Shown one piece after another: positions 8,277-15,950 of a DNA stretch of 23,429 nt. The DNA comes from an uncultured Muribaculaceae bacterium (GTDB taxonomy: Bacteria; Bacteroidota; Bacteroidia; Bacteroidales; Muribaculaceae). The stretch is from NCBI GenBank assembly GCA_948788915.1, contig CAQFOZ010000036.1, forward strand, positions 1 to 23,429, read 5' to 3'. A program made the translations under genes and the position numbers. The notes beneath the pieces are model-generated. The model saw only the letters and a program-made list of their open reading frames with translations. It searched no databases and was not told where the DNA came from. Numbering within the stretch: the stretch's first letter is position 1; each line of letters opens with the position of its first letter.

Positions 8277-11200
8277 ATGCAGAAAGATAAATATAGCAAC
8301 GTGGCAGAATTGCCGAGGATGGTAAATTTGACATTCCTTGACGCTGTTGCAAAAGGATATGTAGAGAATTACGAAGATTTAAGTGAAATTTGTTTTGTTT
8401 TTCCAAATAAACGTTCAGGCACATTCTTTATAAGGAGTCTTTCGCGTTTTCTGGACGGTCGGACAGCACTTGGTCCAGAAGTTGTATCCATAACCGATTT
8501 TGTGGAAACTGTGTCGCGCAGAGATACTGCCACAAGATTGGATTTGTTGTTCAGACTCTATAATATATATAAGAAACTAAAGAGAAAGAAAAGCCCAGAT
8601 CCGGTTTCGGATCTTCTTGATTTCGACTCATTCCGAAGCTGGGGAGAAATTGTGCTTTCCGATTTCAGTGAAGTTGATCAGTATATGGTGGATCCGGACG
8701 CAGTATTCAAAAATGTAAAGGATTATAAGGATATTGCATCTAATTTCCTTTCGGAAGATCAGATAAAGATTCTGGAACGCTATTTTGGTTTTACTCCAAA
8801 TCAGAAGGATGTACATAGGTTTTGGAAAAATGTTGATCCAGGGCAGAATGAATCTAAAATAAAAACAAGATTCCTTCAGTTGTGGGAGCTGTTGATACCT
8901 TTATATCATGCTTTGGATAAAAGTCTTGCGGATCAGGGGCTCGCAACATCCGGAGGCGTGTACAGGGCTGCCGTGAGGAGATTGCGAGAGGAGGGCAGAG
9001 ATGCGTTGAGATGGGAGAAGGTGGTTTTGGTCGGTTTTAATGCACTGTCCACATCTGAGGCCCTTTTGTTTGAGGAATTGTACAAATTGGGGACCGATGA
9101 GAATCCGTATGCAGACTTTTACTGGGATTCTACAGGTCCGGTTTTAAATTCCGGAGGTAACGATGCATCTTCTTTTTTGCGATTAAACCGCAAAAACTTC
9201 CCGTCGCCCGAGTGGGCTGAAAGGTATTTGAAGGAGTGTGAAGCCTCCACAATGCCACATAAGATTGAGGTTATTGCCTCACCGTCAAATTCCGCACAGA
9301 CCAAGATTGGAGGCAACCTTGTGAAAGAATTGCTAACTTCTCTCGGTGAGGAGAATATAAATTCCGCAAAGGTGGCGGTTGTTCTTCCTGACGAGAATCT
9401 TCTGTTGCCTCTTCTGCATGCTCTTCCGGAAGATATCGGTAAGATAAATCTTACAATGGGATATTCATTGAAGTATACCTCTGCCTCCACATTCATGCAT
9501 CATCTTCGTCGTCTTCATGTGCGGGCAAGAAAAAGCAAGGATGGAGAAACGCTTTTTTATAGTGAGGATGTGCGTATGCTTCTGTCTCATCCGTTTGTCC
9601 ATTATTTGATCGGAAGCGGCATGGTGGCGCAACTGAACTCTTTCTTAGACAGAGGGCATAAAATATCGGTAAGTTATTCCGACTTGCGGAAAGAGGGTGG
9701 AGATGTATTGGAGTTTTTGGATGTAAAGGATTATACCGACGATACAGAAGGAGTCATAACATATCTTGACGACTTGCTTGTCCGGGTGGACGTATCATTG
9801 GCGGGGGGTGACACAGGAGTCGTAAAATCAAGAATAGACCGCACGCATATAGCGAGATATCGTGACAGTCTGCGGAATTTAAAGTATTCCGCAGAGGAGC
9901 ACGGTATAAAACTGGGTTTCGCAGGAGTTTTCTATATGGTGGACCGGCTTCTTTCCGGAGAAAAAATCACTTTTGAAGGTGAGCCGTTGGAAGGATTGCA
10001 GATTATGGGATTGCTGGAAACACGCGCCCTTGATTTTGAGCATCTGATAGTTCTGTCAATGAATGACAAGATAATGCCTCGCAAATCACGTCATGCCACA
10101 TTTATCCCCGAGTCACTAAGACGGGGCTACGGACTTCCTAGCGCCAATTATCAGGAACGTCTTTTTGCATATTATTTCTACCGCATGATCTCGCGCGCAA
10201 AGAGTGTAAGTCTTGTGTATGACGCAAGGAGCGGAGAGGGAATGCGCAGCGGAGGAGAATCAAGATATATCATGCAGTTGCGTTATCTTTTTGCAAAGAA
10301 CAATTTGCATGAGACAAAATACAGATTCAGGTTGTCAAATTCAAAGCATATTGCGCGTCCTGTTGTTAAGACCGAGGAGATTATGAGCCGGATAAAGGAA
10401 TATGCAGTAGAAGGTTCGGGTTATAATTTTTCTGCTTCCGCCCTTAAGAAATATGGCGAGTGTCAGGTGAAATTTTATTATGAGGTTATCGCAAGACTTG
10501 TAACAGACCCGCAATCAACGGTCTTTATAGACCCTATCACACAGGGAAACATAGTTCACGAAACAATGCTGTGTCTGTATGTGCCTCCGTTGTTGAGAAG
10601 AAAATATCTGCCGGCAAAACTAAGAATTACTGCCGATATTATCGGAGAATTGTTGAAATCGCCCGAAAAAATTGAAGAGGAGGTGCGCAAAGCTGTCTGC
10701 CGGCAGTTTTATGGATACAAAGAGGGTCAAGAGCCAGACAAAGTTCTTGAAGGGAGTGTGGCTATGACCGCCCGGCATATAGTGGAACAGGTAAAAGATA
10801 TATTGAGTTATGATTGGAGTCTGGCTCCTTTCGATCTGGCCGGTGGCGAAATGGAGGGATTATATAGGTATGAATATGCTGCGGGCAAAAAAGTGAATAT
10901 GAAATATGCCATAGACCGCCTTGATATCGTAAATCCCGACATGAAAAATGAGCAATGGCGTATAGTGGATTATAAAACCGGTGATTCACATGTGGAAGCT
11001 GCTGAATTTGACGATATTTTCAACGGTGATTATAAGGCACGAAATATATTTCAGCTGATGCTTTATGCCAATCTTATGAATCTTGATCTGGGTAAAGATG
11101 AGAATGTGAGGGTATCTATTTATCAGGTTGATACGTTGCTGAAGAATGGAGAAGTCCTGCCAACTGTCGGAGGGGTCAGGAATACTGTAACCGGACATAA

Positions 11201-11339
11201 GGAGATCAATGATGAATTTATAGCCAGATTAAACTCAATCCTGGCGGATATATTTGATAAGGATAAATCTTTCGAACCGACGGATGATGAAGACAATTGT
11301 CGTCTGTGCCGCCTCAAGCAACTTTGTGGTAAGGAGTAA
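8277..11339 (+). CDS. AddB-type PD-(D/E)XK nuclease with Fe-S cysteines
   Basis: A large RecB/AddB-superfamily exonuclease subunit, expected to act in double-strand break processing with a UvrD/AddA-type helicase. The C-terminal nuclease shows H761 in GNIVHETM, D880 in AIDRLD, D898-Y-K900 in VDYKTGD, and Q926/Y930 in QLMLYAN. Cysteines 729, 1008, 1011 and 1017 reproduce the C...C-x2-C-x5-C iron-sulphur staple of Bacillus AddB. The N-terminal half is helicase-like but has VFPNKRSGTF where a P-loop would be, so it probably does not hydrolyse ATP. I chose the ATG at 8277 (AGGA 8 nt upstream). A GTG at 8229 would add 16 residues and overlap the preceding gene. No addA-like gene follows. The gene sits at the end of the glycosyltransferase run, 28 nt after it. 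Confidence 0.87.
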   Translation: MQKDKYSNVAELPRMVNLTFLDAVAKGYVENYEDLSEICFVFPNKRSGTFFIRSLSRFLDGRTALGPEVVSITDFVETVSRRDTATRLDLLFRLYNIYKKLKRKKSPDPVSDLLDFDSFRSWGEIVLSDFSEVDQYMVDPDAVFKNVKDYKDIASNFLSEDQIKILERYFGFTPNQKDVHRFWKNVDPGQNESKIKTRFLQLWELLIPLYHALDKSLADQGLATSGGVYRAAVRRLREEGRDALRWEKVVLVGFNALSTSEALLFEELYKLGTDENPYADFYWDSTGPVLNSGGNDASSFLRLNRKNFPSPEWAERYLKECEASTMPHKIEVIASPSNSAQTKIGGNLVKELLTSLGEENINSAKVAVVLPDENLLLPLLHALPEDIGKINLTMGYSLKYTSASTFMHHLRRLHVRARKSKDGETLFYSEDVRMLLSHPFVHYLIGSGMVAQLNSFLDRGHKISVSYSDLRKEGGDVLEFLDVKDYTDDTEGVITYLDDLLVRVDVSLAGGDTGVVKSRIDRTHIARYRDSLRNLKYSAEEHGIKLGFAGVFYMVDRLLSGEKITFEGEPLEGLQIMGLLETRALDFEHLIVLSMNDKIMPRKSRHATFIPESLRRGYGLPSANYQERLFAYYFYRMISRAKSVSLVYDARSGEGMRSGGESRYIMQLRYLFAKNNLHETKYRFRLSNSKHIARPVVKTEEIMSRIKEYAVEGSGYNFSASALKKYGECQVKFYYEVIARLVTDPQSTVFIDPITQGNIVHETMLCLYVPPLLRRKYLPAKLRITADIIGELLKSPEKIEEEVRKAVCRQFYGYKEGQEPDKVLEGSVAMTARHIVEQVKDILSYDWSLAPFDLAGGEMEGLYRYEYAAGKKVNMKYAIDRLDIVNPDMKNEQWRIVDYKTGDSHVEAAEFDDIFNGDYKARNIFQLMLYANLMNLDLGKDENVRVSIYQVDTLLKNGEVLPTVGGVRNTVTGHKEINDEFIARLNSILADIFDKDKSFEPTDDEDNCRLCRLKQLCGKE

Positions 11340-11378
11340 TGGATAAGTAAGTGCCCAAATTAAATAATTGGATGATAT

Positions 11379-11409
11379 TTTGTAGATTGCAAAAAATATT
11401 GTAATTTTG
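11379..11409 (+). promoter_or_regulatory. Promoter of rplY
   Basis: TTTG (11379-11382), a 19-nt spacer and TAATTTTG (11402-11409) match the Bacteroidota sigma-ABfr consensus TTTG-N19-21-TAnnTTTG exactly. Transcription should start near 11414, giving a leader of about 100 nt before rplY. Confidence 0.75.
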
Positions 11410-11468
11410 CCACGCTAAAATGGCGAACCGTGTGATGGGAAATTTGTAGGCATATCTGATGCCGCTCC

Positions 11469-11494
11469 CAAAATTCCGGAGCAAACTAATTTTG
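11469..11494 (+). promoter_or_regulatory. Hairpin in the rplY leader
   Basis: CAAAATT (11469-11475) and AATTTTG (11488-11494) form a perfect 7-bp inverted repeat with a 12-nt loop. It ends 20 nt before the rplY start codon. It could affect translation or bind a protein, but the stem is AT-rich and chance is possible. Confidence 0.3.
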
Positions 11495-11514
11495 AGTAAC
11501 ACAATTAAAAAGAA

Positions 11515-12168
11515 ATGAAAAAATTTGAATTGAATGCCGAGCCCCGTATTGAGTTGGGTAAGAAATCGGTAAAAGCTCTCCGCAAAGAGGGTAAAATTCC
11601 TGCAGTAATTAACGGCGGTGCAATAGTAGAACTTCCTTTTAAAGGTGAGTTGAAACCGGGTGAGAAGATCGTTGAGATTGATGCCAAACGCGGTATGATC
11701 ACTACAGATATCGTTGTTAAAAACGAGGATGTGCGTAAGTTGATTTATACTCCAGACATTTTCGAGGTTGATATCAAACTTAACGGTGAGGTAAGAAAAG
11801 CCGTTATGAAAGATCTTCAGTTCCAGCCTGTAAAAGACACAGTTCTTCACATAGACTTCCTTGAGGTATTTGCTGATAAACCAATTGTAATGGAGGTTCC
11901 TGTTAAGATCGAAGGACATGCCGAGGGTGTTAAAGCCGGTGGTAAACTTACAATGTCAATGCGTAAGCTTAAAGTAAAAGCTCCTTATACTGAAATCCCG
12001 GAGCGTCTTGTAGTGAATGTAGATAACCTTGGTCTTGGCAAGTCTCTTGCAGTCGGTGATCTTCACTATGAAGGCCTTGAGCTGATGAATGCAAAGAATG
12101 CAGTAGTATGTGCAGTGCAGCTAACACGTGCCGCCCGCGGTGCCGCTGCTAAGGCTGCCGAGGCATAA
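11515..12168 (+). CDS. rplY: 50S ribosomal protein L25/general stress protein Ctc
   Basis: Binds 5S rRNA in the large subunit. The 217-residue form is the long Ctc/TL5 type: an N-terminal L25 beta-barrel (about 1-95, with AEPRIELGKKSVKALRKEGK) and a C-terminal TL5 domain (about 100-190, with the DFLEVF strand). An Ala-rich tail, RAARGAAAKAAEA, follows. The segment HIDFLEV and the bipartite layout are diagnostic. It has its own strong promoter and a strong terminator, so it is probably monocistronic with some read-through to pth. The neighbourhood rplY-pth is a common bacterial pairing. The start codon has only an A-rich upstream sequence, as is usual for highly expressed Bacteroidota genes. 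Confidence 0.95.
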   Translation: MKKFELNAEPRIELGKKSVKALRKEGKIPAVINGGAIVELPFKGELKPGEKIVEIDAKRGMITTDIVVKNEDVRKLIYTPDIFEVDIKLNGEVRKAVMKDLQFQPVKDTVLHIDFLEVFADKPIVMEVPVKIEGHAEGVKAGGKLTMSMRKLKVKAPYTEIPERLVVNVDNLGLGKSLAVGDLHYEGLELMNAKNAVVCAVQLTRAARGAAAKAAEA

Positions 12169-12184
12169 TCTGTCCAGACATAAG

Positions 12185-12223
12185 AAAAAGACACCCGGCT
12201 TTTATTGCTGCGGTGTCTTTTTT
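12185..12223 (+). terminator. Rho-independent terminator of rplY
   Basis: AAAAAGACACC (12185-12195) and GGTGTCTTTTT (12212-12222) form a perfect 11-bp stem with a 16-nt loop that runs directly into a T-tract. It lies 16 nt after the rplY stop. It also excludes a GTG start for pth at 12213, since that codon lies inside the hairpin. Confidence 0.85.
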
Positions 12224-12302
12224 AGTTTCAAAAAATTTCAATATGGGATTGATGAGATGGTTGGGATTCGGTAAGAAAGAACCGCCCTGTAAGGATGAAA
12301 AT

Positions 12303-12866
12303 ATGAAGAGATTTTTAATAGCATGTTTGGGGAATATAGGTCCGGAGTATGTGGAAACAAGACATAATGCCGGTTTTATGGTGGGAGATTACCTTGCAAA
12401 GGATGGGGATGTTAGTTTCAGTTCCTGCCGCTATGGAGACATGGCTAAACTCAAAATAAAAAATTGCGAGCTTCTGTTGCTTAAACCTTCCACTTTTATG
12501 AACCTCAGCGGTGTGGCTGTCAGGTACTGGATGAATAAGGAGAAATTGCCGTTGGAGAATCTGCTTGTTGTGGTAGATGACCTGGCGATACCGTTCGGCA
12601 CCATCCGCTTGCGTAAGCAGGGATCGGATGCGGGACACAACGGATTAAAGAATATCGTTTCTGAGCTGGGCACGCAAAATTATTGCCGTTTGCGTTTCGG
12701 TGTTGGCAATGGATTCCCCAGAGGAGGACAGATTGATTATGTGTTGGGAAAGTTTCCTCCGGAGGAGATGTCTGAAATGCCGGAGGTGTTGAAAAAGGCT
12801 ACTGATGCGGTAAAAGCGTTTTGTCTTTCGGGAGCTGATTACGCAATGAATCATTATAATAAATAA
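12303..12866 (+). CDS. pth: Peptidyl-tRNA hydrolase
   Basis: Cleaves the ester bond of peptidyl-tRNAs dropped from ribosomes and recycles the tRNA. The 187-residue length matches the family. Active-site and tRNA-binding residues sit where expected: N11 (LGNIGPEY), catalytic H21 (TRHNAGF), N67 (FMNLSG), D93 (VDDLAIP) and N113 (GHNGL). I chose the ATG at 12303, which has an AAGGA site 7 nt upstream and gives the usual MKRFLIACLGN beginning. An in-frame ATG at 12243 would add 20 residues (MGLMRWLGFGKKE...) and cannot be excluded. The S4-domain gene follows after 7 nt, so the two are cotranscribed, probably by read-through from rplY or from a promoter I do not recognise. Confidence 0.93.
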   Translation: MKRFLIACLGNIGPEYVETRHNAGFMVGDYLAKDGDVSFSSCRYGDMAKLKIKNCELLLLKPSTFMNLSGVAVRYWMNKEKLPLENLLVVVDDLAIPFGTIRLRKQGSDAGHNGLKNIVSELGTQNYCRLRFGVGNGFPRGGQIDYVLGKFPPEEMSEMPEVLKKATDAVKAFCLSGADYAMNHYNK

Positions 12867-12873
12867 ACCGCAT

Positions 12874-13296
12874 ATGTCAGAGGAGAGAGTAGACAAATGG
12901 CTATGGGCAATGCGGGTGTTCAAGACCCGTACTATTGCAACTGATGCCTGCAAAAAAGGTCGGGTGATGATAGGAGGCGTGGCTGTGAAGCCGTCTCGCT
13001 CAATAAAAGAGGGAGATGTTATAGATGTGAAGAAACCTCCGATTACGTATACCTTCCGCGTGCTGAAAGTGACGGGAAATCGTTTGGGAGCCAAGCTTGT
13101 GCCTGAATATCTTGAGAATATTACATCTCCCGCCCAATATGAGCTGTTGGAGATGACAAAGATATCCGGCTTTGTTGACCGGCGAAAGGGGTTGGGGCGT
13201 CCTACGAAACGAGACAGCCGAGAATTGTCCCGTTTCAAAGAGGATTCCTATTCCGCCGATGACTTCTTCCTTGACTGGGAAGACGATGAGGAATAA
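12874..13296 (+). CDS. hslR: S4-domain RNA-binding protein, Hsp15-like
   Basis: A 140-residue protein of the Hsp15 type, which in Escherichia coli binds 50S subunits carrying stalled nascent chain-tRNA. The S4 fold occupies about residues 4-65: RVDKWLWAMRVFKTRTIATD, then CKKGRVMIGG and KPSRSIKEGDVIDV. A basic stretch RRKGLGRPTKRDSRE (about 103-117) and an acidic tail DWEDDEE follow. The operon with pth fits well, since both act on ribosome-stalled or dropped peptidyl-tRNA. The basic-then-acidic C-terminus is common in Bacteroidota members. Family membership is clear, but the precise role in this organism is by analogy. Confidence 0.88.
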   Translation: MSEERVDKWLWAMRVFKTRTIATDACKKGRVMIGGVAVKPSRSIKEGDVIDVKKPPITYTFRVLKVTGNRLGAKLVPEYLENITSPAQYELLEMTKISGFVDRRKGLGRPTKRDSRELSRFKEDSYSADDFFLDWEDDEE

Positions 13297-13312
13297 TTGA
13301 GAAAACTAAGAG

Positions 13313-13396
13313 TATGTTTTTCTGCGCGACTTGGGGACAAGTCGCATTCCCAGGGGTTGGGTATGCGCGCCGATTTAGAAAATCCATTAAAACATA
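13313..13396. other. Possible multibranched structured RNA element
   Basis: Within the 195-nt spacer between two convergent genes, TATGTTTT (13313-13320) pairs perfectly with AAAACATA (13389-13396). They enclose three hairpins. The first is GCGACTTG-GGGA-CAAGTCGC (13326-13345, an 8-bp stem with a GNRA-type loop). The second is CCCA/TGGG (13349-13361), and the third is GATTT/AAATC (13372-13384). This could be a small RNA or 3' UTR element of the S4 gene. The closing stem is AT-rich and support is only by eye. Confidence 0.25.
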
Positions 13397-13420
13397 ATTG
13401 GAAGAGTTGTATCAATGATA

Positions 13421-13463
13421 AACCGCACCCGGAAGGCTTTGTGTCGTGCTTCCGGGTGCGGTT
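13421..13463. terminator. 15-bp hairpin between convergent genes, likely bidirectional terminator
   Basis: AACCGCACCCGGAAG (13421-13435) and CTTCCGGGTGCGGTT (13449-13463) are perfect inverted repeats with a 13-nt loop. The very stable GC-rich stem sits between the S4 gene and the META lipoprotein gene, which converge on it. A clear T-tract is missing on both sides, so termination may be inefficient or the element may have another role. Confidence 0.6.
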
Positions 13464-13492
13464 AAGTCTAATCTGTGATATGTTATGAACAA

Positions 13493-14485
13493 TTACTGCT
13501 GACGGACAAGACGCAGAACTTCTTTACCTTGGCTGTCAAGCATAAGAACCGATGTTTTGCTGACAGGTTTTGCTGTGGAAGTGTCTTCAAGGGCAACAAG
13601 CAGTTCGGTTTCGTGATTTCCGGGAGGACACATCATTCTTGTGGTTATAATACTGCTGAAATTTATGGAGTTCACTTTTTCCATATCTATATCCATCGCT
13701 CCGTTAAGTATGTTGCATCCAGTGTTGCCGTGGATCTTTCCTTCATCCACGTCTATTACAAGATTCATGTCCGGTTCATCCACATCTTTACCGTTGATGG
13801 CTGTAACATGCCATGCTCCGTTCAGGAACTCGAAATTCTGATGCATCAGGCTCATCACTGTCTTTTTAGCATTGTCGAGCAGATAAAGATAATAATCGTT
13901 GTCTTTTATTTCCCAGGTGTAATATTTTGAGAGGCTCAAAGCCGCGTTAATCTCGTAATCTGTAATTCCCTCCATAGCACACATCATCATTGTAGACGCG
14001 ATATTAGAGAAAGAGATTGTGCTGTCAGCCGGATTATATTTGTAACCTCCGTTGATCACGTTACATCCGTTATTGCCGTAAATCATGTTGTCCGAAGGAG
14101 AAAAACGTATGAAAGGCGCTTTTTCACCTACGGCTTTTTTTCCGTTTACCGTTTCAATTGCCCAGTCTCCTTTCAGAATGCCTTTGCCCAATTCCTGGGA
14201 TGTATAGGCAGGAGTTTTCTTTTTCTGAGATATCTTTTCCCTGTCGCGTGGGAGTATAATATCCTGTGCCACTTCTGTGTCAGGGTGCTTAGATGCCGAT
14301 TTTCTGTCGGACTCCTTGTTGTTGGTTTTGCTATCTAAAGTCTGCCTGTCGGCTGTCTCAACTTTTTCCGCTACGGATGGTGAACTTGATTTGTGGGTTA
14401 TCTTGTTGAACACGTCGCAACTTGGCATCACTGCAATTATTGCCAATGATCCCAGGCCTATAAATATATTGTTTGTATGTTTCAT
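13493..14485 (-). CDS. Lipoprotein with two META (HslJ-type) domains
   Basis: A 330-residue predicted lipoprotein. It has a hydrophobic signal segment and a lipobox-like MPSC with C23 as the lipidated residue. A charged Ser/Lys-rich linker (about 30-100) precedes two META domains (about 103-215 and 222-327). Each carries a copy of the G-N-x-G-C-N-x-x-N-G signature, GNNGCNVINGG and GNTGCNILNGA, and ends a repeat unit with MMC (MMMCAM and RMMCPP). META domains occur in heat-inducible HslJ and in other envelope proteins of unknown biochemistry. The gene probably has its own promoter: TTTG (minus strand, 14533-14530) with a 19-nt spacer to TAAATGTT, a 6/8 match. The role is probably envelope-related, with no known activity. 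Confidence 0.85.
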   Translation of the reverse strand: MKHTNNIFIGLGSLAIIAVMPSCDVFNKITHKSSSPSVAEKVETADRQTLDSKTNNKESDRKSASKHPDTEVAQDIILPRDREKISQKKKTPAYTSQELGKGILKGDWAIETVNGKKAVGEKAPFIRFSPSDNMIYGNNGCNVINGGYKYNPADSTISFSNIASTMMMCAMEGITDYEINAALSLSKYYTWEIKDNDYYLYLLDNAKKTVMSLMHQNFEFLNGAWHVTAINGKDVDEPDMNLVIDVDEGKIHGNTGCNILNGAMDIDMEKVNSINFSSIITTRMMCPPGNHETELLVALEDTSTAKPVSKTSVLMLDSQGKEVLRLVRQQ

Positions 14486-14569
14486 CTCAATAAGTTTTAA
14501 ATAACATTTAAATTTGATTTATTTCTTAACAAAACGTTTAAGTATTAATTCATAAAATATGTTAATGTG

Positions 14570-15835
14570 TCAGTCGCTCCAGTGTTTTCTTAGAGGATAT
14601 TTTGTGGGACGTAGCAGCAGACGCAGAGAGGTGGAGTAGAATATGTAATTCCAGAACCAGTTTACCAACACGCTGAGTTTGTTGCGCATACCGAGAATGG
14701 ATATGAGGTGAATGAACAGCCATGTGAGCCATGCGAAGAATCCGGAGAATGATCCTGTTTTCAGATCTGCCACTGCGCGGTTTTTTCCAATAGTTGCCAT
14801 AGATCCCTTGTCCTGGTAGCGGAATGGAATGCGAAATTCTCCGGCATTCAGATTTTTTGCGAGATTCCTTGCCTGTTGTATGGCCGGCTGAGCCATTTGC
14901 GGATGTCCTTTAGGATATTTGTCAGTAGTCATCAAGGCAATATCGCCAATAGCCATAACGGAATCCTCATGGCCTATCACACGATTAAATTCATCTACTA
15001 TTATACGTTCACCTTTCCCGATGGCCTCTTGGGGCAACCCCGGCATTGGTTCGCCCTTTACACCTGCTGTCCATATGATTGTTTCGTAATACTCCCGGTG
15101 TCCGTCGACAAAAGTCACATACTTGTTTTCATAGCTTTTCAGTCCTGTATTGAGTCTGACATTCACCATCAGCTGTTCCAGACCCTCTTTGGCCTTTAAT
15201 TGAGATTTTGGCCGCATGGGGCCTAAAAGTGTTCCGGAGGCCTCGATCAAAGTGACATTGACATCTTCGGGGCTAAGTTCGGGATATTCTTTTTTCAGAA
15301 TATATTTTTTCATTTCACCTATTGCTCCGGCTATTTCCACGCCTGACGGTCCACCTCCCACTACAAGAAAACTGAGAAGCTGGCGTCTCCGGTCCGGGTC
15401 TTTGCACAAGGCACCCCGCTCGAGACGATCCAGGATTTCATCTCTGGTATGAGCCGCCTGCCCGACAGTCTTTATACCGAATGTTTCCTCCGGCAGATTT
15501 TCAATCCCGAAATAATTATTGGTGGTTCCTGCGGCTATTACGAGCCGGTCGTATGTAAGAGTCTCGTAGCTGGTAGTTACCTCTTTTTTATCAAGATTTA
15601 TATTTTTGACATGTCCCATGTGGTATGAGATGTTTCTCATGTGCTTCATCTCTCTGCGGAAAGGGAAGCATATATTCTCACTCACCAGACCGGATGACGC
15701 TATTTGATAGAACAGAGGGGGAAAGCAGTGAAAGTTGTGTCTGTCTATTAATGCCATCTCATATTTAGACGGGTCGAGATGTTTGCATAGATTCAATCCG
15801 GCAAATCCGCCGCCGATTATGACAATCTTTTCCAT
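14570..15835 (-). CDS. ndh: Type II NADH:quinone oxidoreductase (NDH-2)
   Basis: A single-subunit, non-proton-pumping enzyme that passes electrons from NADH through FAD to quinone at the inner membrane. With the start used here it has 421 residues. Motifs are GGGFAGL for FAD (8-14), VVGGGPSGVEIAG for NADH (158-170), AIGDIA (295-300) and the quinone-site AQPAIQQA (315-322). A C-terminal hydrophobic/amphipathic anchor (about 363-400) ends the protein. An upstream in-frame start at 15889 would add 18 unrelated residues. The ATG at 15835 has AGGTG just upstream and begins with MEKIVIIGGG. The gene is 84 nt from the META gene, so the two could be cotranscribed. It diverges from the TPR gene. Confidence 0.92.
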   Translation of the reverse strand: MEKIVIIGGGFAGLNLCKHLDPSKYEMALIDRHNFHCFPPLFYQIASSGLVSENICFPFRREMKHMRNISYHMGHVKNINLDKKEVTTSYETLTYDRLVIAAGTTNNYFGIENLPEETFGIKTVGQAAHTRDEILDRLERGALCKDPDRRRQLLSFLVVGGGPSGVEIAGAIGEMKKYILKKEYPELSPEDVNVTLIEASGTLLGPMRPKSQLKAKEGLEQLMVNVRLNTGLKSYENKYVTFVDGHREYYETIIWTAGVKGEPMPGLPQEAIGKGERIIVDEFNRVIGHEDSVMAIGDIALMTTDKYPKGHPQMAQPAIQQARNLAKNLNAGEFRIPFRYQDKGSMATIGKNRAVADLKTGSFSGFFAWLTWLFIHLISILGMRNKLSVLVNWFWNYIFYSTSLRLLLRPTKYPLRKHWSD

Positions 15836-15875
15836 ATCACCTGTTAATGTGTAAAATTGGCCGTGTTTATATTTT

Positions 15876-15897
15876 TTAACGGAATTCATGCCGTTAA
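15876..15897. promoter_or_regulatory. Inverted repeat in divergent promoter region, possible operator
   Basis: TTAACGG (15876-15882) and CCGTTAA (15891-15897) form a perfect 7-bp dyad with an 8-nt centre, between ndh (minus) and the TPR gene (plus). The octamer GTTAATGT also occurs at 15843-15850 and again at 15893-15900, overlapping the dyad. It could be a binding site for a dimeric regulator, but nothing identifies one. Confidence 0.3.
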
Positions 15898-15936
15898 TGT
15901 TTCATGCACTTCTTCCTTTTCTTTGGAAATAATTAG

Positions 15937-15944
15937 TAAATTTG
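15937..15944 (+). promoter_or_regulatory. Putative -7 box of the TPR gene
   Basis: TAAATTTG followed by C matches the Bacteroidota -7 consensus exactly. It ends 6 nt before the ATG at 15951, the same spacing as at holB. No TTTG is seen 19-21 nt upstream. If used, it would give a leaderless or near-leaderless mRNA. Confidence 0.4.
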
Positions 15945-15950
15945 CAAAAG

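Noticed and set aside
11314..11919. 201-codon antisense frame opposite rplY
   Set aside because: It covers the rplY promoter and coding region in reverse, and its composition looks like a shadow.
12213..12302. Longer pth starting at a GTG
   Set aside because: The GTG is inside the rplY terminator stem. The conserved protein begins at 12303, with a good ribosome site.
12645..13238. 197-codon antisense frame opposite pth and the S4 gene
   Set aside because: It is a shadow of two well-supported genes, with no recognisable motifs.
13297..13488. 63-codon reading frame after the S4-domain gene
   Set aside because: It opens with a TTG directly after a stop codon, crosses the hairpins at 13326 and 13421, and resembles no family I know.
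15836..15889. 18-residue N-terminal extension of NDH-2
   Set aside because: The FAD-binding strand should be near the N-terminus, and AGGTG precedes the ATG at 15835.
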